Shown here: positions 28,920-39,703 of the stretch, piece after piece
How positions within the stretch are numbered: the first letter of the stretch is position 1
Layout: every line of letters starts with the position of its first letter
Source: Aquiluna sp.
GTDB lineage: Bacteria > Actinomycetota > Actinomycetes > Actinomycetales > Microbacteriaceae
NCBI GenBank assembly: GCA_018402685.1
Contig: JAGYIJ010000001.1
Span: forward strand, 124,001-188,000
Length of the DNA stretch: 64,000 bases
Direction: 5' to 3'
The notes under the pieces: model-generated
Databases searched by the model: none
What the model saw: the letters and a program-made list of their open reading frames with translations, nothing else
Told to the model about the DNA's origin: nothing
Made by a program: the position numbers and the translations under genes

Positions 28920-29426
28920 CTAGCGCAGGACTTTTTCGCTCATTGACTTAGAACCCCGCGAAATAGCAATTGCGCCGGACTGAACCAATTCTTTGATGCC
29001 AAATGGCTCCAAGACCTTGATAAAGGCCTGGCACTTGGCGCTGTCTCCGGTGACCTCAATAACCACGGAGTCGCTAACGACATCAATGACTCGGGCGCGG
29101 AAAAGGGTAACGGCTTCTAGGACCTGTGATCTTGTAGAGGCATCGGTTCTAACCTTCACCAGCATGTGGTCACGTGCAACAGCATTGTCGTTTTCCAATT
29201 CAACGATTTTTAGAACATTCACCAGCTTGTTGAGCTGCTTGGTGACCTGCTCAAGCGGTTGACCGTCAAGTGAAACAACCACGGTCATGCGGGAGACACC
29301 CTCGACCTCTGTGGTTCCCACCGCAAGTGACTGGATGTTGTATCCACGACGAGCAAACAAAGCTGCAACGCGGGTCAAGATACCTGGCTTGTCTTCAACC
29401 AGAAGTGATAGCACGTGCTGAGTCAT
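28920..29426 (-). CDS. ilvN: Acetolactate synthase small (regulatory) subunit
   Basis: Regulatory subunit (168 aa) of acetohydroxyacid synthase, giving valine feedback. It begins MTQHVLSLLVEDKPGILTRV, the ACT domain signature with the conserved GxL loop, and a C-terminal ALS_ss domain follows (MLVKVRTDASTRSQVLE). ATG 29426 is favoured; an in-frame codon 7 residues upstream falls inside ilvB. It begins 2 bases after the ilvB stop, giving 1:1 co-expression. Confidence 0.94.
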   Translation of the reverse strand: MTQHVLSLLVEDKPGILTRVAALFARRGYNIQSLAVGTTEVEGVSRMTVVVSLDGQPLEQVTKQLNKLVNVLKIVELENDNAVARDHMLVKVRTDASTRSQVLEAVTLFRARVIDVVSDSVVIEVTGDSAKCQAFIKVLEPFGIKELVQSGAIAISRGSKSMSEKVLR

Positions 29427-29428
29427 GA

Positions 29429-31183
29429 TTACTCGTCCCCATCCCAAATCGGAGCGGCATCTCTTGCATACTGCACGGCATCGTTGGAGACACCGGCTGG
29501 AACCATTGGCCAGACCATAGCGTCTCTTCCAACGATGAAGTCGACAACAACGGGTCTGTCATTGGTTTCCATCGCAAGCTTGATGGCCGCATCAACATCT
29601 TCGGGCTTTTCAACCCTGATTCCCAGGCAGCCATAGGAATCCGCCATCTTGACAAAGTCCGGAATCATCACGGTGTCGGTGCCGGTGTGCAAATCGGTGT
29701 TTGAGTAGCGCTCGTTGTAGAACAGCGTTTGCCACTGCCTAACCATTCCCAGTGAAGAGTTGTTGATAATCGCAACCTTGATTGGAATGTTGTTGATAGC
29801 GCAGGTGGCAAGTTCCTGATTGGTCATCTGGAAGCAGCCATCGCCATCAATAGCCCAAACCAAACGCTCCGGTTGAGCGACCTTCGCACCCATCGCCGCT
29901 GGGACCGCATAACCCATGGTGCCAGCACCACCGGAGTTCAACCAGGAATTGGGGCGCTCGTAGCTAATAAACTGCGCCGCCCACATTTGGTGCTGGCCAA
30001 CACCGGCAGTGAAGATTGCCTCCGGGCCCGAAAGCTCACCAATGCGCTCGATTACATACTGCGGAGCAAGCTTGCCGTCATCAAGATCGTTGTAGCCAAG
30101 TGGGTACTTCTCCAATAAGCCATTGATGAAATCCCACCAGGCCGAGTAGTCCGGCTTTTTGTTGCCCAGCTGCTTCTTGAGCTCGTCGTAGAGCATGCCA
30201 ATAACCACCTTGGCATCGCCAACGATTGGGACATCAGCGTGACGAACCTTGCCGATCTCGGCAGGGTCGATATCGACGTGGATAACCTTCGCACCCTTGG
30301 CAAAGCTCTTGATGTCTCCGGTGACTCTGTCATCAAAGCGAGCGCCGAGCGTGATCAACAGATCTGCTTTTTGCAAGCCCGTCACCGCAGGGACGGTGCC
30401 GTGCATGCCGGGCATGCCCAAGTGCTGCGGGTGAGAGTCAGGGAATGCACCGCGTGCCATCAAAGTGGTTGTGAGCGGAGCTCCAATGAGCTCAGCTAGC
30501 TTCAAAAGCTCCTTGTGAGCACCGGCACGAATAACTCCGCCGCCAACATAGAGAATCGGCTTCTCAGAAGCGAGGATCATCTCCGCTGCGGCTTGAACCT
30601 GCTTGCCGTGCGGGTCGGTCACCGGCTTGTAGCCAGGAAGATCAATCTTTGGTGGCCAGGAGAATTCAAACTTGGCGTTCTGTGCGTCTTTAGCAACATC
30701 AACCAAGACCGGTCCCGGCCTGCCGGTTGTCGCTAGCTCGTAGGCCGCTGCCACGACCCCTGGGATGTCCTCGGCCTTGGTGACCAGGAAGCTGTGCTTG
30801 GTAATAGGCATCGTGATACCGACGATGTCGGCCTCTTGGAAAGCGTCAGTTCCAATCGCGTGCGAGTTCACCTGACCGGTAATTGCCATCAGCGGCACCG
30901 AGTCCATCATCGCGTCCATGATCGGAGTCACCAGGTTGGTAGCTCCCGGGCCGCTGGTTGCGATGCAGACACCGAGCTTGCCGCTGGCTGCGGCGTAGCC
31001 TTCGGCTGCGTGACCTGCGCCCTGCTCGTGACGGACGAGAATGTGGCGAATCTTTTGGGAATCCATCAAAGGGTCGTAGGTAGGCAAAATTGCTCCACCT
31101 GGTAGGCCGAAGACCGTGTCAATCCCGAGCATCTCCAGTGAACGGATGATGCCCTGAGCCCCGGTCAGGGTTTCTGTAGCCAT
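29429..31183 (-). CDS. ilvB: Acetolactate synthase large (catalytic) subunit
   Basis: Thiamine-diphosphate enzyme of 584 residues that condenses pyruvate to acetolactate. The catalytic glutamate is in [18 protein letters not shown], the FAD-binding middle domain follows, and the thiamine-diphosphate motif [19 protein letters not shown] is at the C-terminal domain. N-terminal start [19 protein letters not shown]-like sequence is typical. ilvD is 27 bases upstream. Confidence 0.95.
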   Translation of the reverse strand: MATETLTGAQGIIRSLEMLGIDTVFGLPGGAILPTYDPLMDSQKIRHILVRHEQGAGHAAEGYAAASGKLGVCIATSGPGATNLVTPIMDAMMDSVPLMAITGQVNSHAIGTDAFQEADIVGITMPITKHSFLVTKAEDIPGVVAAAYELATTGRPGPVLVDVAKDAQNAKFEFSWPPKIDLPGYKPVTDPHGKQVQAAAEMILASEKPILYVGGGVIRAGAHKELLKLAELIGAPLTTTLMARGAFPDSHPQHLGMPGMHGTVPAVTGLQKADLLITLGARFDDRVTGDIKSFAKGAKVIHVDIDPAEIGKVRHADVPIVGDAKVVIGMLYDELKKQLGNKKPDYSAWWDFINGLLEKYPLGYNDLDDGKLAPQYVIERIGELSGPEAIFTAGVGQHQMWAAQFISYERPNSWLNSGGAGTMGYAVPAAMGAKVAQPERLVWAIDGDGCFQMTNQELATCAINNIPIKVAIINNSSLGMVRQWQTLFYNERYSNTDLHTGTDTVMIPDFVKMADSYGCLGIRVEKPEDVDAAIKLAMETNDRPVVVDFIVGRDAMVWPMVPAGVSNDAVQYARDAAPIWDGDE

Positions 31184-31210
31184 TAGATCCTTCTTGTAGA
31201 ACTGCGGTTT

Positions 31211-32902
31211 CTATCCGCAGTAGGCGCCCTCTGCGGCAGAACGGAAAAGCTTTGAGTACTTGCCTAAAACGCCGCGAGTGTAGCGCGGGGGCAAGGGTTG
31301 CCAGTTTTGTCTCCTGGCTTCCAGCTCACTGGCATCGACGAGTAGGTCAATGGATCGAGCCTCGATGTCGACCCGAATAAGGTCTCCATCTTGTACCAGG
31401 GCTATTGGTCCGCCATCGGTAGCTTCTGGTGCGACGTGGCCGATGCTCAGTCCGGTTGTGCCGCCCGAGAACCTGCCGTCGGTCAATAGTAGGACATCTT
31501 TACCCAATCCCGCACCTTTGATTGCCCCGGTGACGGCCAGCATCTCGCGCATTCCAGGGCCGCCCTTGGGCCCCTCGTAGCGAATAACAACCACGTCACC
31601 AGCGCCAATCTTGCCCTCTGAAAGAGCTTCCATTGCAGAACCTTCTCGGTCAAACACCCTGGCTGGGCCCTCAAACTTCTCTAGGTCAAAACCAGCGGTC
31701 TTCACAACCGCGCCCTCGGGAGCGAGGGTTCCCTGCAATACAGAGATGCCGCCAACTTTGTGAATTGGGTTATTCATGGCCCGGATGATCTTGCCATCTG
31801 GGTCCGGTGGAGAAATGTCAGCCAGGTTCTCTGCCAGCGTCTTTCCGGTAACGGTCATGACATCACCGTGCATCAGACCTGCATCCAGCAAGGCCTTCAT
31901 CAAAACAGGCACTCCGCCAACTCGGTCAACATCGTTCATCACGAACTGACCAAATGGCTTTAGGTCACCTAGGTGCGGCACCTTGTCCGAGATGCGGTTA
32001 AAGTCGTCAAGCTGCAGATCCACTTCAGCCTCGCGAGCAATCGCGAGCAGGTGCAATACGGCATTGGTGGAACCACCAAATGCCATCAGAACCGCAATTG
32101 CGTTCTCGAAAGCCTCCTTGGTCATGATGTCGCGAGCGGTAATGCCCTTGGCAATTAGATTCACAACTGCTTCCCCAGAGCGGTGAGCCCAGACATCACG
32201 CCTACGGTCTGCCGATGGCGGAGCGGCGGAGCCTGGAAGGCTCATGCCCAGTGCTTCACCAATCGAGGCCATGGTGTTTGCGGTGTACATGCCGCCACAA
32301 GCACCCTCACCGGGACAAATTGCTCGCTCAATGCGACCTAGATCCTCTTCGCTCATCTTGCCGGCCTTGCAGGCACCAACCGCCTCAAAGGCATCGATGA
32401 TGGTCACCTGCTTCTCGGTGCCGTCTGTGAGCTTGACCCAACCTGGAGCAATCGAACCCGCATAGAGAAAAACGGAAGCCAAATCTAGTCTCGCAGCGGC
32501 CATCAGCATGCCAGGGAGTGACTTGTCACAACCTGCTAGCAAAACAGAACCGTCCAAGCGCTCGGCCTGCATCACGGTCTCTACCGAGTCCGCAATCACC
32601 TCTCGGCTCACGAGTGAAAAGTGCATGCCCTCGTGGCCCATCGAAATACCATCGGAGACCGAGATGGTTCCAAACTGCATCGGCCAACCATGGGCTTGGT
32701 GCACGCCCTGCTTTGCTGCCTTTGCTAGGCGATCAAGCGAGAGGTTGCAAGGGGTGACCTCATTCCAACTGGAAGCGATGCCGATTTGTGGCTTCTCCCA
32801 GTCGTCATCACCCATTCCAACTGCCCGAAGCATTCCGCGCGCTGCTGCGCGCTCAATACCGTCGGTAACTTCAAACGAGCGAGGCTTCATTGGATTTGGC
32901 AT
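31211..32902 (-). CDS. ilvD: Dihydroxy-acid dehydratase
   Basis: Iron-sulfur dehydratase of 563 residues for valine and isoleucine synthesis. Cluster cysteines are visible in [27 protein letters not shown] and [16 protein letters not shown]. The C-terminal domain has [19 protein letters not shown]. It is the first gene of the ilv run and diverges from crtB across only 39 bases, so promoters for branched-chain amino acids and pigment overlap. Confidence 0.95.
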   Translation of the reverse strand: MPNPMKPRSFEVTDGIERAAARGMLRAVGMGDDDWEKPQIGIASSWNEVTPCNLSLDRLAKAAKQGVHQAHGWPMQFGTISVSDGISMGHEGMHFSLVSREVIADSVETVMQAERLDGSVLLAGCDKSLPGMLMAAARLDLASVFLYAGSIAPGWVKLTDGTEKQVTIIDAFEAVGACKAGKMSEEDLGRIERAICPGEGACGGMYTANTMASIGEALGMSLPGSAAPPSADRRRDVWAHRSGEAVVNLIAKGITARDIMTKEAFENAIAVLMAFGGSTNAVLHLLAIAREAEVDLQLDDFNRISDKVPHLGDLKPFGQFVMNDVDRVGGVPVLMKALLDAGLMHGDVMTVTGKTLAENLADISPPDPDGKIIRAMNNPIHKVGGISVLQGTLAPEGAVVKTAGFDLEKFEGPARVFDREGSAMEALSEGKIGAGDVVVIRYEGPKGGPGMREMLAVTGAIKGAGLGKDVLLLTDGRFSGGTTGLSIGHVAPEATDGGPIALVQDGDLIRVDIEARSIDLLVDASELEARRQNWQPLPPRYTRGVLGKYSKLFRSAAEGAYCG

Positions 32903-32941
32903 AGCCCAATCATAGTTTCTCTAAAGCGGTAGCCTGAAGGG

Positions 32942-33836
32942 GTGGAACGAGAAGACACAACCCATAACCCAACGGGGCTAGCCCTCTATTCTCAAGCCGC
33001 ACATCGTGCGGCCAGAGAGGTCATCTACAGCTACTCCACATCTTTTGGTCTTGCCACCAGAATCCTCGGCAAGACAATCCGCCCTCACGTTGAAAATATC
33101 TACGCGCTTGTAAGGGTCGCCGACGAGATTGTTGACGGCTCTGCGGCAGAGGCTGCACTGGTCGAGTCAAGTGTGGATCCAGGGAAGCTGCTTGATGAGT
33201 TTGAACAAGAGACCTACCGGGCAATGGCGCTTGGATACTCGACAAACCTCGTTATTCACGCCTTCGCCCAGACCGCCAGAGAAGTTGCGATTGGCAAGGA
33301 CATAGTCGAGCCATTTTTTTACTCAATGCGACAAGATCTGAACCAAAAAGAGCATGACCAGGCTTCCTTTGAAAGATACGTCTATGGCTCTGCCGAGGTC
33401 GTGGGCCTGATGTGTTTGGCGGTTTTTGTTCACGGCAAGCAATACACCAAGGAACAAAAGATCACCCTTGTGGCAGGCGCGAGGGCATTGGGAGCTGCGT
33501 TCCAGAAGGTGAATTTTCTCAGAGACTCTAGCAGCTGATTTCAAAAGGCTCGGACGAAGTTATTTCCCTGGAGTAAATGTTGAAAGCTTCGATGAGGACA
33601 CCAAGCTTCGCTTGGTGATCGACATCAGGAAAGATCTCGAACAGTCCGCGAAGACGCTGCCGTTATTGGACCCCGCAGCCAGAAGAGCCGTCACCGCAGC
33701 CCAGCTTTTGTTTCAGGAACTCAACGAAAAAATTGCCAATACCAGCGCCTCGGAACTTATTTCGACCCGCATATCGGTTAGCAATGCAAAGAAACTAATT
33801 CTTTTGATCAAGTCCTACCTAGGAGCAAAGCCCTAA
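32942..33836 (+). CDS. crtB: Phytoene synthase CrtB (frameshifted)
   Basis: Condenses two geranylgeranyl diphosphates to phytoene, the first carotenoid step. GTG 32942 opens MEREDTTHNPTGLALYSQAA. The first Asp-rich motif is DEIVD (residues 61-65) and RQDLNQKEHDQASFERYVYGSAEVVGLM is typical. The frame breaks exactly in the second Asp-rich motif: removing one T near 33527 restores FLRDLAADFKRLGRSYFPGVN, and the protein then runs to SYLGAKP. It overlaps crtI by one base. No crtE for the substrate is present in the window. Confidence 0.88.
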
Positions 33837-35411
33837 TGCAAAAAACAGCTGTCGTTATCGGAGGCGGAATCGCAGGTCTTGCCACCGCCGCCCTCTTGGC
33901 CAAATCAGGCATGCAGGTGAAGCTGTTTGAGGCCAAGGATGTGCTTGGCGGCCGCGCCTATCTCTGGGAGAAAGATGGCTTCCGCTTTGACATGGGACCG
34001 AGCTGGTATTTGATGCCCGATGCCTTCGAGCAGTTTTTTAACCTGATGGGCACCACTGCCGACAAAGAACTAAACCTGCAAAGACTCAGCCCCGCGTATC
34101 AAACCCGAAATGAAGGCATGAACGACCGGCTCGAGATGCCCGACAACGTCGAGGGCATCAAGGAGCTGTTTGAATCAATCGAGACCGGTGCCGGCAAAAA
34201 CCTGGAGCGCTACCTAAAGAGCTCGCAGGAAGCATATGACCTCTCAATCAAGCACTTCTTGTACACAAACTTCCGCGATGCTCGCAGCTTTGTCCAACCC
34301 GAAGTGTTGGCCAAGCTGCCGACCTTCATAAAGCTCTTGCTGAAATCGCTTTACAACTTCTCTGGCGAGTACGTAAAAGATGACCGACTCAAAAAGATGC
34401 TGAACTTCCCGGCGGTGTTCTTGGGAGCATCCCCCTATGACACCCCGAGTATGTATCACCTGATGACTCACGTGGACATGAACCAGGGAGTTTTCTACCC
34501 CCAGGGCGGCGTCTACACCGTGATTGAGGCCATCGAGAGACTGGCAAAGGCCAATGGCGTGGAGATCCACACCGGCTCTCCAGTGACCAAGATTCTGTCC
34601 CAGGACGGCAAAGCGGTCGGGGTCCAGGTTGGCAAGATTGAGCATCGGGCAGACGTCGTGGTTGCAACCGCTGATCTACACCACGTTGAGACCAAGCTCC
34701 TAGAGCCCGCGCACCAGACCTACCCGCAGTCCTGGTGGGACAAGAAGGTCCCCGGCCCTTCTGGCCTACTTATGTATCTGGGGATCAAGGGCAAAATCGA
34801 TCAGCTCGACCACCACACCCTTTTGTATACCAAGGACTGGGATAAAAACTTTGCTGAGGTCTTCCACAAGGCCGATGGCAAGCGCAAGGTGCCAAGCCCG
34901 GCATCGCTGTATTTGTGCATGCCTTCAAAGACCGACAAGACCGTCGCACCCGAGGGTTACGAAAACGTCTTCGTCCTGGTGCCAATCGCAGCCGATGTCT
35001 CAATTGGTCGCGGTGGCATCAACGGCGATGGTGACCCGGCCTTTGAGGCAGAGGCCGACCGCATCCTGGACCAGATCTCTGAGTGGTGTGAGATTCCAGA
35101 CCTGAAAGAGCGCATCGTGCTGCGCAGGACCGTAGGGTCCTGCAAACTTCGAAAGTGAACTTAACGCCTGGAGTGGAACAGCTTTGGGAATGGCCCACAC
35201 CCTCACCCAGAGTGCATTTTTCCGGCCCAAGAACTTTTCTAAGAAGCTTAAAAACCTCTACTACTCGGGACACAACACAATCCCGGGCATTGGTTTGCCA
35301 ATGTGTCTGATTGGTGCCGAGTTGGTCTACAAACACCTGGTTGATGACCGCAGCTCAGGGCCGATCAAGGGCGAACTCAAAACCGAGAAAGAGCTTCAAG
35401 GGCATCAAGTA
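33836..35411 (+). CDS. crtI: Phytoene desaturase CrtI (frameshifted; 3' end uncertain)
   Basis: FAD-dependent desaturase turning phytoene into lycopene. The dinucleotide-binding start VVIGGGIAGLATAALLAKSG and LGGRAYLWEKDGFRFDMGPSWY are clear. The frame ends early at TGA 35156; deleting one G from GGG 35135-35137 gives RRTVGPANFESELNAWSG and the typical C-terminus SGHNTIPGIGLPMCLIGAELV. In this restored frame no stop occurs before crtYe; TAA 35410-35412 is in another frame. Either a further indel hides the natural stop, or CrtI and CrtYe are fused. I end it at the TAATG junction. Confidence 0.85.
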
Positions 35412-35732
35412 ATGGACATTGTTCCCTACCTGTATTTGATTGCCCTGATCGTTTCGATCATGGGTCTGGGACTGCTGGACTTCAAACACGATTTGGCACT
35501 GAAGCGCTATCCGCTCCCAACGCTATTGAGCGTAGGTATTGCGGTCGTGGTGTTTCTAATCTGGGATTTGGTTGGCATTTACTTTGGAATCTTTTTCCGG
35601 GGCGATGCCCCGCATCTGACCGGGATCACACTGGCTCCCGAGTTGCCCCTGGAAGAAGTCTTCTTTCTTATTCTCCTGAGCTACAACGCGCTTTTGGCGT
35701 ATCAGTTTTTTGCAAAGCGGGTGAGTAAATGA
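35412..35732 (+). CDS. crtYe: Lycopene cyclase domain protein, CrtYe/CrtYc-type subunit
   Basis: Small membrane subunit (106 aa) of a heterodimeric lycopene cyclase. MDIVPYLYLIALIVSIMGLG begins the first of three hydrophobic segments and the conserved acidic motif PELPLEEVFF is near residue 78. ATG 35412 is inferred from alignment with family starts; the frame is open into the crtI 3' end, which could mean a fusion. Its TGA overlaps the next ATG (ATGA). Confidence 0.8.
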   Translation: MDIVPYLYLIALIVSIMGLGLLDFKHDLALKRYPLPTLLSVGIAVVVFLIWDLVGIYFGIFFRGDAPHLTGITLAPELPLEEVFFLILLSYNALLAYQFFAKRVSK

Positions 35733-36016
35733 GCTATCCGCTTTTGACGATCATTGTCTTGGGAATCTTTGCGGTTTACGCAATCCTGATGCGCCGCTGG
35801 CTAAACATCAGACCACTAACCTTTGCAGCGATTGTGATGTTCACCCTCACCGCAATTTTTGACAACGTGATTATTGGTACCGGCATCGTCGCCTACGACG
35901 ATGAGCTATTGCTGGGGGTGAAGATTCTTTACGCACCAATTGAGGATTTCGCCTACACGGCCGTGGCACTAGTTTTAGTCCCGACGCTGTTTAATCTGTT
36001 TAGGACGAAATTGTGA
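35729..36016 (+). CDS. crtYf: Lycopene cyclase domain protein, CrtYf/CrtYd-type subunit
   Basis: Partner cyclase subunit of 95 residues with three hydrophobic segments. The motif APIEDFAYTA holds the acidic pair expected in this subunit, and the LGIFAVYAILMRRWLNIRP start is typical. It overlaps both crtYe (ATGA) and the elongase gene (GTGA). Whether the rings formed are beta, epsilon or gamma cannot be told from sequence. Confidence 0.8.
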   Translation: MSYPLLTIIVLGIFAVYAILMRRWLNIRPLTFAAIVMFTLTAIFDNVIIGTGIVAYDDELLLGVKILYAPIEDFAYTAVALVLVPTLFNLFRTKL

Positions 36017-36867
36017 TTCCAAAGTTGTTTTGGTCTTCTAGGCCAATCTCCTGGATCAACACAGCCTTTCCATTTGCAGCCGGATACTTTCTAGTTTTGG
36101 GTGAGCTCAATCTGACCCTCGCCGTTGGCTTTCTGTTCTTCCTTATCCCCTACAACCTGCTGATGTATGGGGTGAACGACGTCTTTGACTACGAGTCTGA
36201 TTTGCGCAACCCCAGAAAGGGTGGCATCGAGGGTGCCCTTTTAGAACCGAAGTATCACCTGCCGATGCTGCTGGTTTCGCTGCATTTGCCGGTGCCGTTT
36301 GTTTGGTACCTGGCCCTTCAAGGTGATGCCCAATCAAACCTGATTTTGGCAGTGGTGCTGTTTAGCGTTTTGGCCTATTCGTTGAAGTATTTGCGGTTCA
36401 AAGAGATTCCGTTTTTGGACTCCATAACCTCCGCCGCCCACTTTGTTGGACCCCTGGTCTATGGCATCTCACTAGCCGGTGGAGATCTTGGTAATCAAAC
36501 TTTGATTTTGATAATTGCGGCTTTTGCCCTTTGGGGAATGGCCTCGCACGCTTTTGGGGCGGTGCAGGACATCAAGGCAGATCGCGAAGCAAACATCTCC
36601 TCAATTGGAACCTTGCTTGGAGCAAGGTCAACCGTAAGGCTTGCAATGCTCGGATACGTGATTGCGGGAGCGATGACACTGTTTATTGGAGATCGCTACT
36701 CCTGGGCAATTCTTGCCGCCCTTCCCTACCTGTTCGTGGTTGGTCGGGAGTGGAACATTGATGATGCCAATTGTGAGAGAGCGAACCGTGGCTGGAAGAG
36801 ATTTATCTGGTTGAACTTCTTGGCTGGCGCAATAATCAGCTCGCTGATTATTGGCCCTACCTGGTAG
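36013..36867 (+). CDS. crtEb: Lycopene elongase / UbiA-type prenyltransferase (CrtEb-like)
   Basis: Membrane prenyltransferase of 284 residues adding C5 units to lycopene ends, which marks a C50 carotenoid pathway. The first Asp-rich motif is NDVFDYESD (near residue 55) and the second is in AVQDIKADREANI. About eight hydrophobic segments are visible. GTG 36013 overlaps the crtYf stop. With split cyclases next door, a decaprenoxanthin- or sarcinaxanthin-like pigment is expected. The 3' end overlaps the convergent SprT-like gene by 11 bases. Confidence 0.8.
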   Translation: MIPKLFWSSRPISWINTAFPFAAGYFLVLGELNLTLAVGFLFFLIPYNLLMYGVNDVFDYESDLRNPRKGGIEGALLEPKYHLPMLLVSLHLPVPFVWYLALQGDAQSNLILAVVLFSVLAYSLKYLRFKEIPFLDSITSAAHFVGPLVYGISLAGGDLGNQTLILIIAAFALWGMASHAFGAVQDIKADREANISSIGTLLGARSTVRLAMLGYVIAGAMTLFIGDRYSWAILAALPYLFVVGREWNIDDANCERANRGWKRFIWLNFLAGAIISSLIIGPTW

Positions 36868-37297
36868 TCCAGGAAATCAGATAGGCCCTAGAAAACCTCG
36901 GAGCGCAGTGCTTGCAGCTAAGCGGCCTGGTCGGCTTTCGCATTCGATAGTGCGTGTGATCGTTTGGACAAAGCCCCACCCACTTGGCCGCTGATTTTGA
37001 AATCTCGTCTCCGGATAGCTTCTCGTGACGGTAGCCGATCTCCGAGGCCTTTTGCTTCCACAAAAACCCATGACCTGCACTTTGGCCCGCTAACGCGTGA
37101 GCAATCTCATGAAGTAAGACCTGCTCGATGGCGTCTAAATCGGAATTGGCAACAAAGTGCTTTGAGAGTGTGATTCTTTTCTGGGTGTAATTGCAAAGGC
37201 CCGCTCTGCGGACCGCTCTGTCAAAACCAAACGAGTAATTAACCAGGCCATGTTTCTGAAAAAGTCGGCTTGCTAGCTGATTCACCTCGACTGACAC
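36857..37297 (-). CDS. SprT-like zinc metallopeptidase domain protein
   Basis: A 146-residue protein with the SprT fold. The zinc-binding HEIAH motif is His63-Glu64-His67 in LLHEIAHALAGQSAGHG, and a C-terminal cysteine pair (CPNDH and CKHC) suggests the usual zinc ribbon. Eukaryotic relatives such as Spartan cleave DNA-protein crosslinks; bacterial function is not established. It is convergent with crtEb and divergent from metZ. Confidence 0.75.
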   Translation of the reverse strand: MSVEVNQLASRLFQKHGLVNYSFGFDRAVRRAGLCNYTQKRITLSKHFVANSDLDAIEQVLLHEIAHALAGQSAGHGFLWKQKASEIGYRHEKLSGDEISKSAAKWVGLCPNDHTHYRMRKPTRPLSCKHCAPRFSRAYLISWTTR

Positions 37298-37334
37298 AAC
37301 AAAAGGTTAGCTCAGGGCACTATCTTTTAGAGCT

Positions 37335-38560
37335 ATGACCAAACCTTCAAAACCTTGGGGCTACGTGGCGCCAAATGCTCGCAAGAGCAAAAGGGTGCTC
37401 AGGCCCCAGACTCTGGCGGTTCGTGGTGAGCTGACCAGAACCGGCTTTGGGGAAACCTCGGAGGCGCTGTTTCTAAACTCCGGCTTCACCTACCCGTCGG
37501 CGCAAGCGGCTGAAGCTGCCTTTCAGCAAACCGAAGAGCACCACGTCTACTCAAGGTTTTCTAACCCCACGGTCCAAATGTTCGAGCAAAGGCTTGCCCT
37601 GATGGAGGGTGCCGAGGCTGCAATAGCCACCGGCACCGGCATGGCAGCAATGTTCACCTCGGTTGCCGCGGTGGTCTCCCAGGGTGACCGGGTTGTGATT
37701 TCAAGAGCGATGTTCACCTCCTGCTTCGTGGTGTTGACCGAGTTCATTCCGCGCTGGGGTATTGAGGTTGTGGTGGTCGATGAGAACACCGAGGAAGCCT
37801 GGTCCAAAGCGCTAGCTGAAAAGACCAAGCTGGTCTTTATTGAAACCCCTCCAACCCCCTGCTTGAGGTTTTGGACATTGAACTAATTGCAGATCTTTCT
37901 CACAAAGCCGGTGCCATGCTGATTGTCGACAACGTAATGGCGACCGGTCTGTTGCAAAAGCCACTCGAGCTTGGAGCGGATGCAGTGATGTATTCGGCAA
38001 CCAAGCACATCGATGGTCAAGGTCGAGTGCTTGGTGGAGCGATTATTGGAAGCTCGGACTACATCAACAACACCGTGAGGCTCTTTGCCCGTCACACCGG
38101 CCCAACCATGAGCCCATTCAATGCCTGGGTGTTATTGAAATCTCTAGAGACCTATGAGCTGCGAGTGAGCCAAATGACCAAGAGCGCTCAGTATCTGGCC
38201 GAGCAGCTCTCGGTCGCCAAGGGCGTCAAAAGAGTCATCTACCCACACCTTGACTCCCACCCCGATTTCGCTCTCGCCAAAAAACAAATGAGCGCTGGCG
38301 GAACCACAATCGCAATTGAGCTTGCGGGTAACAAGAAAGCTGCCTTCAAACTAATTGACGCTCTCGAGGTCATCGACATCTCAAACAATCTCGGGGACTC
38401 GAGGTCTTTGATTACTCACCCGGCAACCACCACGCACCACCGCCTCGACCCAGAGGTCAGACAAAAACTCGGTATTAGCGATTCGATGTTGCGAATCTCA
38501 GTGGGGCTTGAGGATCAAGAAGACCTCCTCGAGGATCTTCTTTTAGCCCTCAAGAACTGA
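37335..38560 (+). CDS. metZ: O-succinylhomoserine sulfhydrylase / trans-sulfuration PLP enzyme (frameshifted)
   Basis: Cys/Met metabolism PLP enzyme, probably direct sulfhydrylation of activated homoserine to homocysteine. The N-terminal ORF (RKSKRVLRPQTLAVRGELTR, YSRFSNPTVQMFEQRLALMEG, GTGMAAMFTSVAAVV) ends early; one missing T near 37850 restores IETPSNPLLEVLDIELIADL. After that come MYSATKHIDGQGRVLGG with the PLP lysine and LITHPATTTHHRL. CGS-type functions cannot be excluded, but the short N-terminus and sequence resemble MetZ. It pairs with the convergent C-S lyase. Confidence 0.85.
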
Positions 38561-39682
38561 GGCGATTCTTCTAACCGCCTCGGTGATTCTTGGTTTTGAA
38601 GTTGCGAAGTTAAAGCGGATGTAGCCCTGATATTGCTCCCCGCCATGGTCTTGACCTGGGACGACCCCGACTCTGCCCTCATCAAGGATTACCTGCTGCG
38701 GATTAGCGACTCGGTAGCCGTTGAGGTCCACCCATGCCAAATAGGTTGCTTCCATCTCAAAAAGCCTTGCCTTGGGTAACTGGGTTGCAACCTCTTGGTG
38801 CAGGTGAGAGAGGTTCTCCTGCAGGGTGGCAACGGTTTGATCTAGCCAATCTTGGCCCTGGGAGTAGGCGGCAACCATCGAGAAAGCTCCAAGAATTGAG
38901 CTTCGCCACTGCATGGCATCAGGCAGGTTTTTCAGCCTGATTCTTACGGCCTCGGACTGCGTAATGGCAAAACCTGCCTTGAGCCCGGCGGTGTTCCAAG
39001 CCTTCGAGCTGGAGGTAATAGTGACTCCGGTCTGCACCGCATCGTCTGAGACCATCAAATAGGGAGTGAATGGCACCCAGGACAGCGGTGCGTGGATCTC
39101 ATCCGAGATGACCAAAACTCCATACTCCTTAGCAAGCCTTGCAACCTCGGCAAGCTCCTTTGCGGTGTGGACGGTGCCGACCGGGTTCTGCGGCGAGCAG
39201 AGCATGTAGACCTTCACGCCATCTCGGAACTGATCCTCGATTGCGGCAAGGTCCAGCTGCCAGCGATCGCCCTCCAAGCTCAGTGGAGCATCGGCAACTT
39301 CACACTCGACTTCTTTGATCCAGCCAAAAAACGAGGAGTAAACCGGGGTATTGATAAGCACCTTGTCGCCCGGGCGAGTTACCGAGCGCAAAATCTCCGT
39401 CGCGGCAACACCGACATCGGTGGCCATTTTGATTTGGTTGGGATCTATCTGCCAACCCCAGCGCTCCAGGGAAAAGCCTTCAAACGCTGGCCCTAGCTCG
39501 GGCAGTGCTCCTAGGTAGCCAATGTCCGATGCGGCCACCATTTCTAGGAGTTTTTCTCTTATTGGTGCTGCGACCTCGTAGTCCATCTCCGCGACGTGCA
39601 TTGGGAGAACATCCTCGGGAAACCTTCGCCACTTTGAACTTGATCGATTTGCGAAATTGCCAAAACTATCTGGATCATTCAT
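38543..39682 (-). CDS. MalY/PatB-type aminotransferase, putative cystathionine beta-lyase
   Basis: Fold-type I PLP enzyme of 379 residues. LPMHVAEMDYEVAAPIREKL and IGYLGALPELGPAFEGFSLERWGW are PatB/MalY features, and the PLP lysine is in TSSSKAWNTAGLKAGF. Members cleave C-S bonds of cystathionine or cysteine conjugates. Its end overlaps the convergent metZ by 18 bases, consistent with a homocysteine-related role. Confidence 0.82.
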   Translation of the reverse strand: MNDPDSFGNFANRSSSKWRRFPEDVLPMHVAEMDYEVAAPIREKLLEMVAASDIGYLGALPELGPAFEGFSLERWGWQIDPNQIKMATDVGVAATEILRSVTRPGDKVLINTPVYSSFFGWIKEVECEVADAPLSLEGDRWQLDLAAIEDQFRDGVKVYMLCSPQNPVGTVHTAKELAEVARLAKEYGVLVISDEIHAPLSWVPFTPYLMVSDDAVQTGVTITSSSKAWNTAGLKAGFAITQSEAVRIRLKNLPDAMQWRSSILGAFSMVAAYSQGQDWLDQTVATLQENLSHLHQEVATQLPKARLFEMEATYLAWVDLNGYRVANPQQVILDEGRVGVVPGQDHGGEQYQGYIRFNFATSKPRITEAVRRIASVLEG

Positions 39683-39703
39683 CCTTCGATTATGGCAGTG
39701 AAT

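Noticed and set aside
29429-32902. T-box, leader peptide or attenuator before ilv or leu genes
   Set aside because: Only 39 bases separate ilvD from crtB and 55 bases separate leuC from the MFS gene; no suitable structure was seen.
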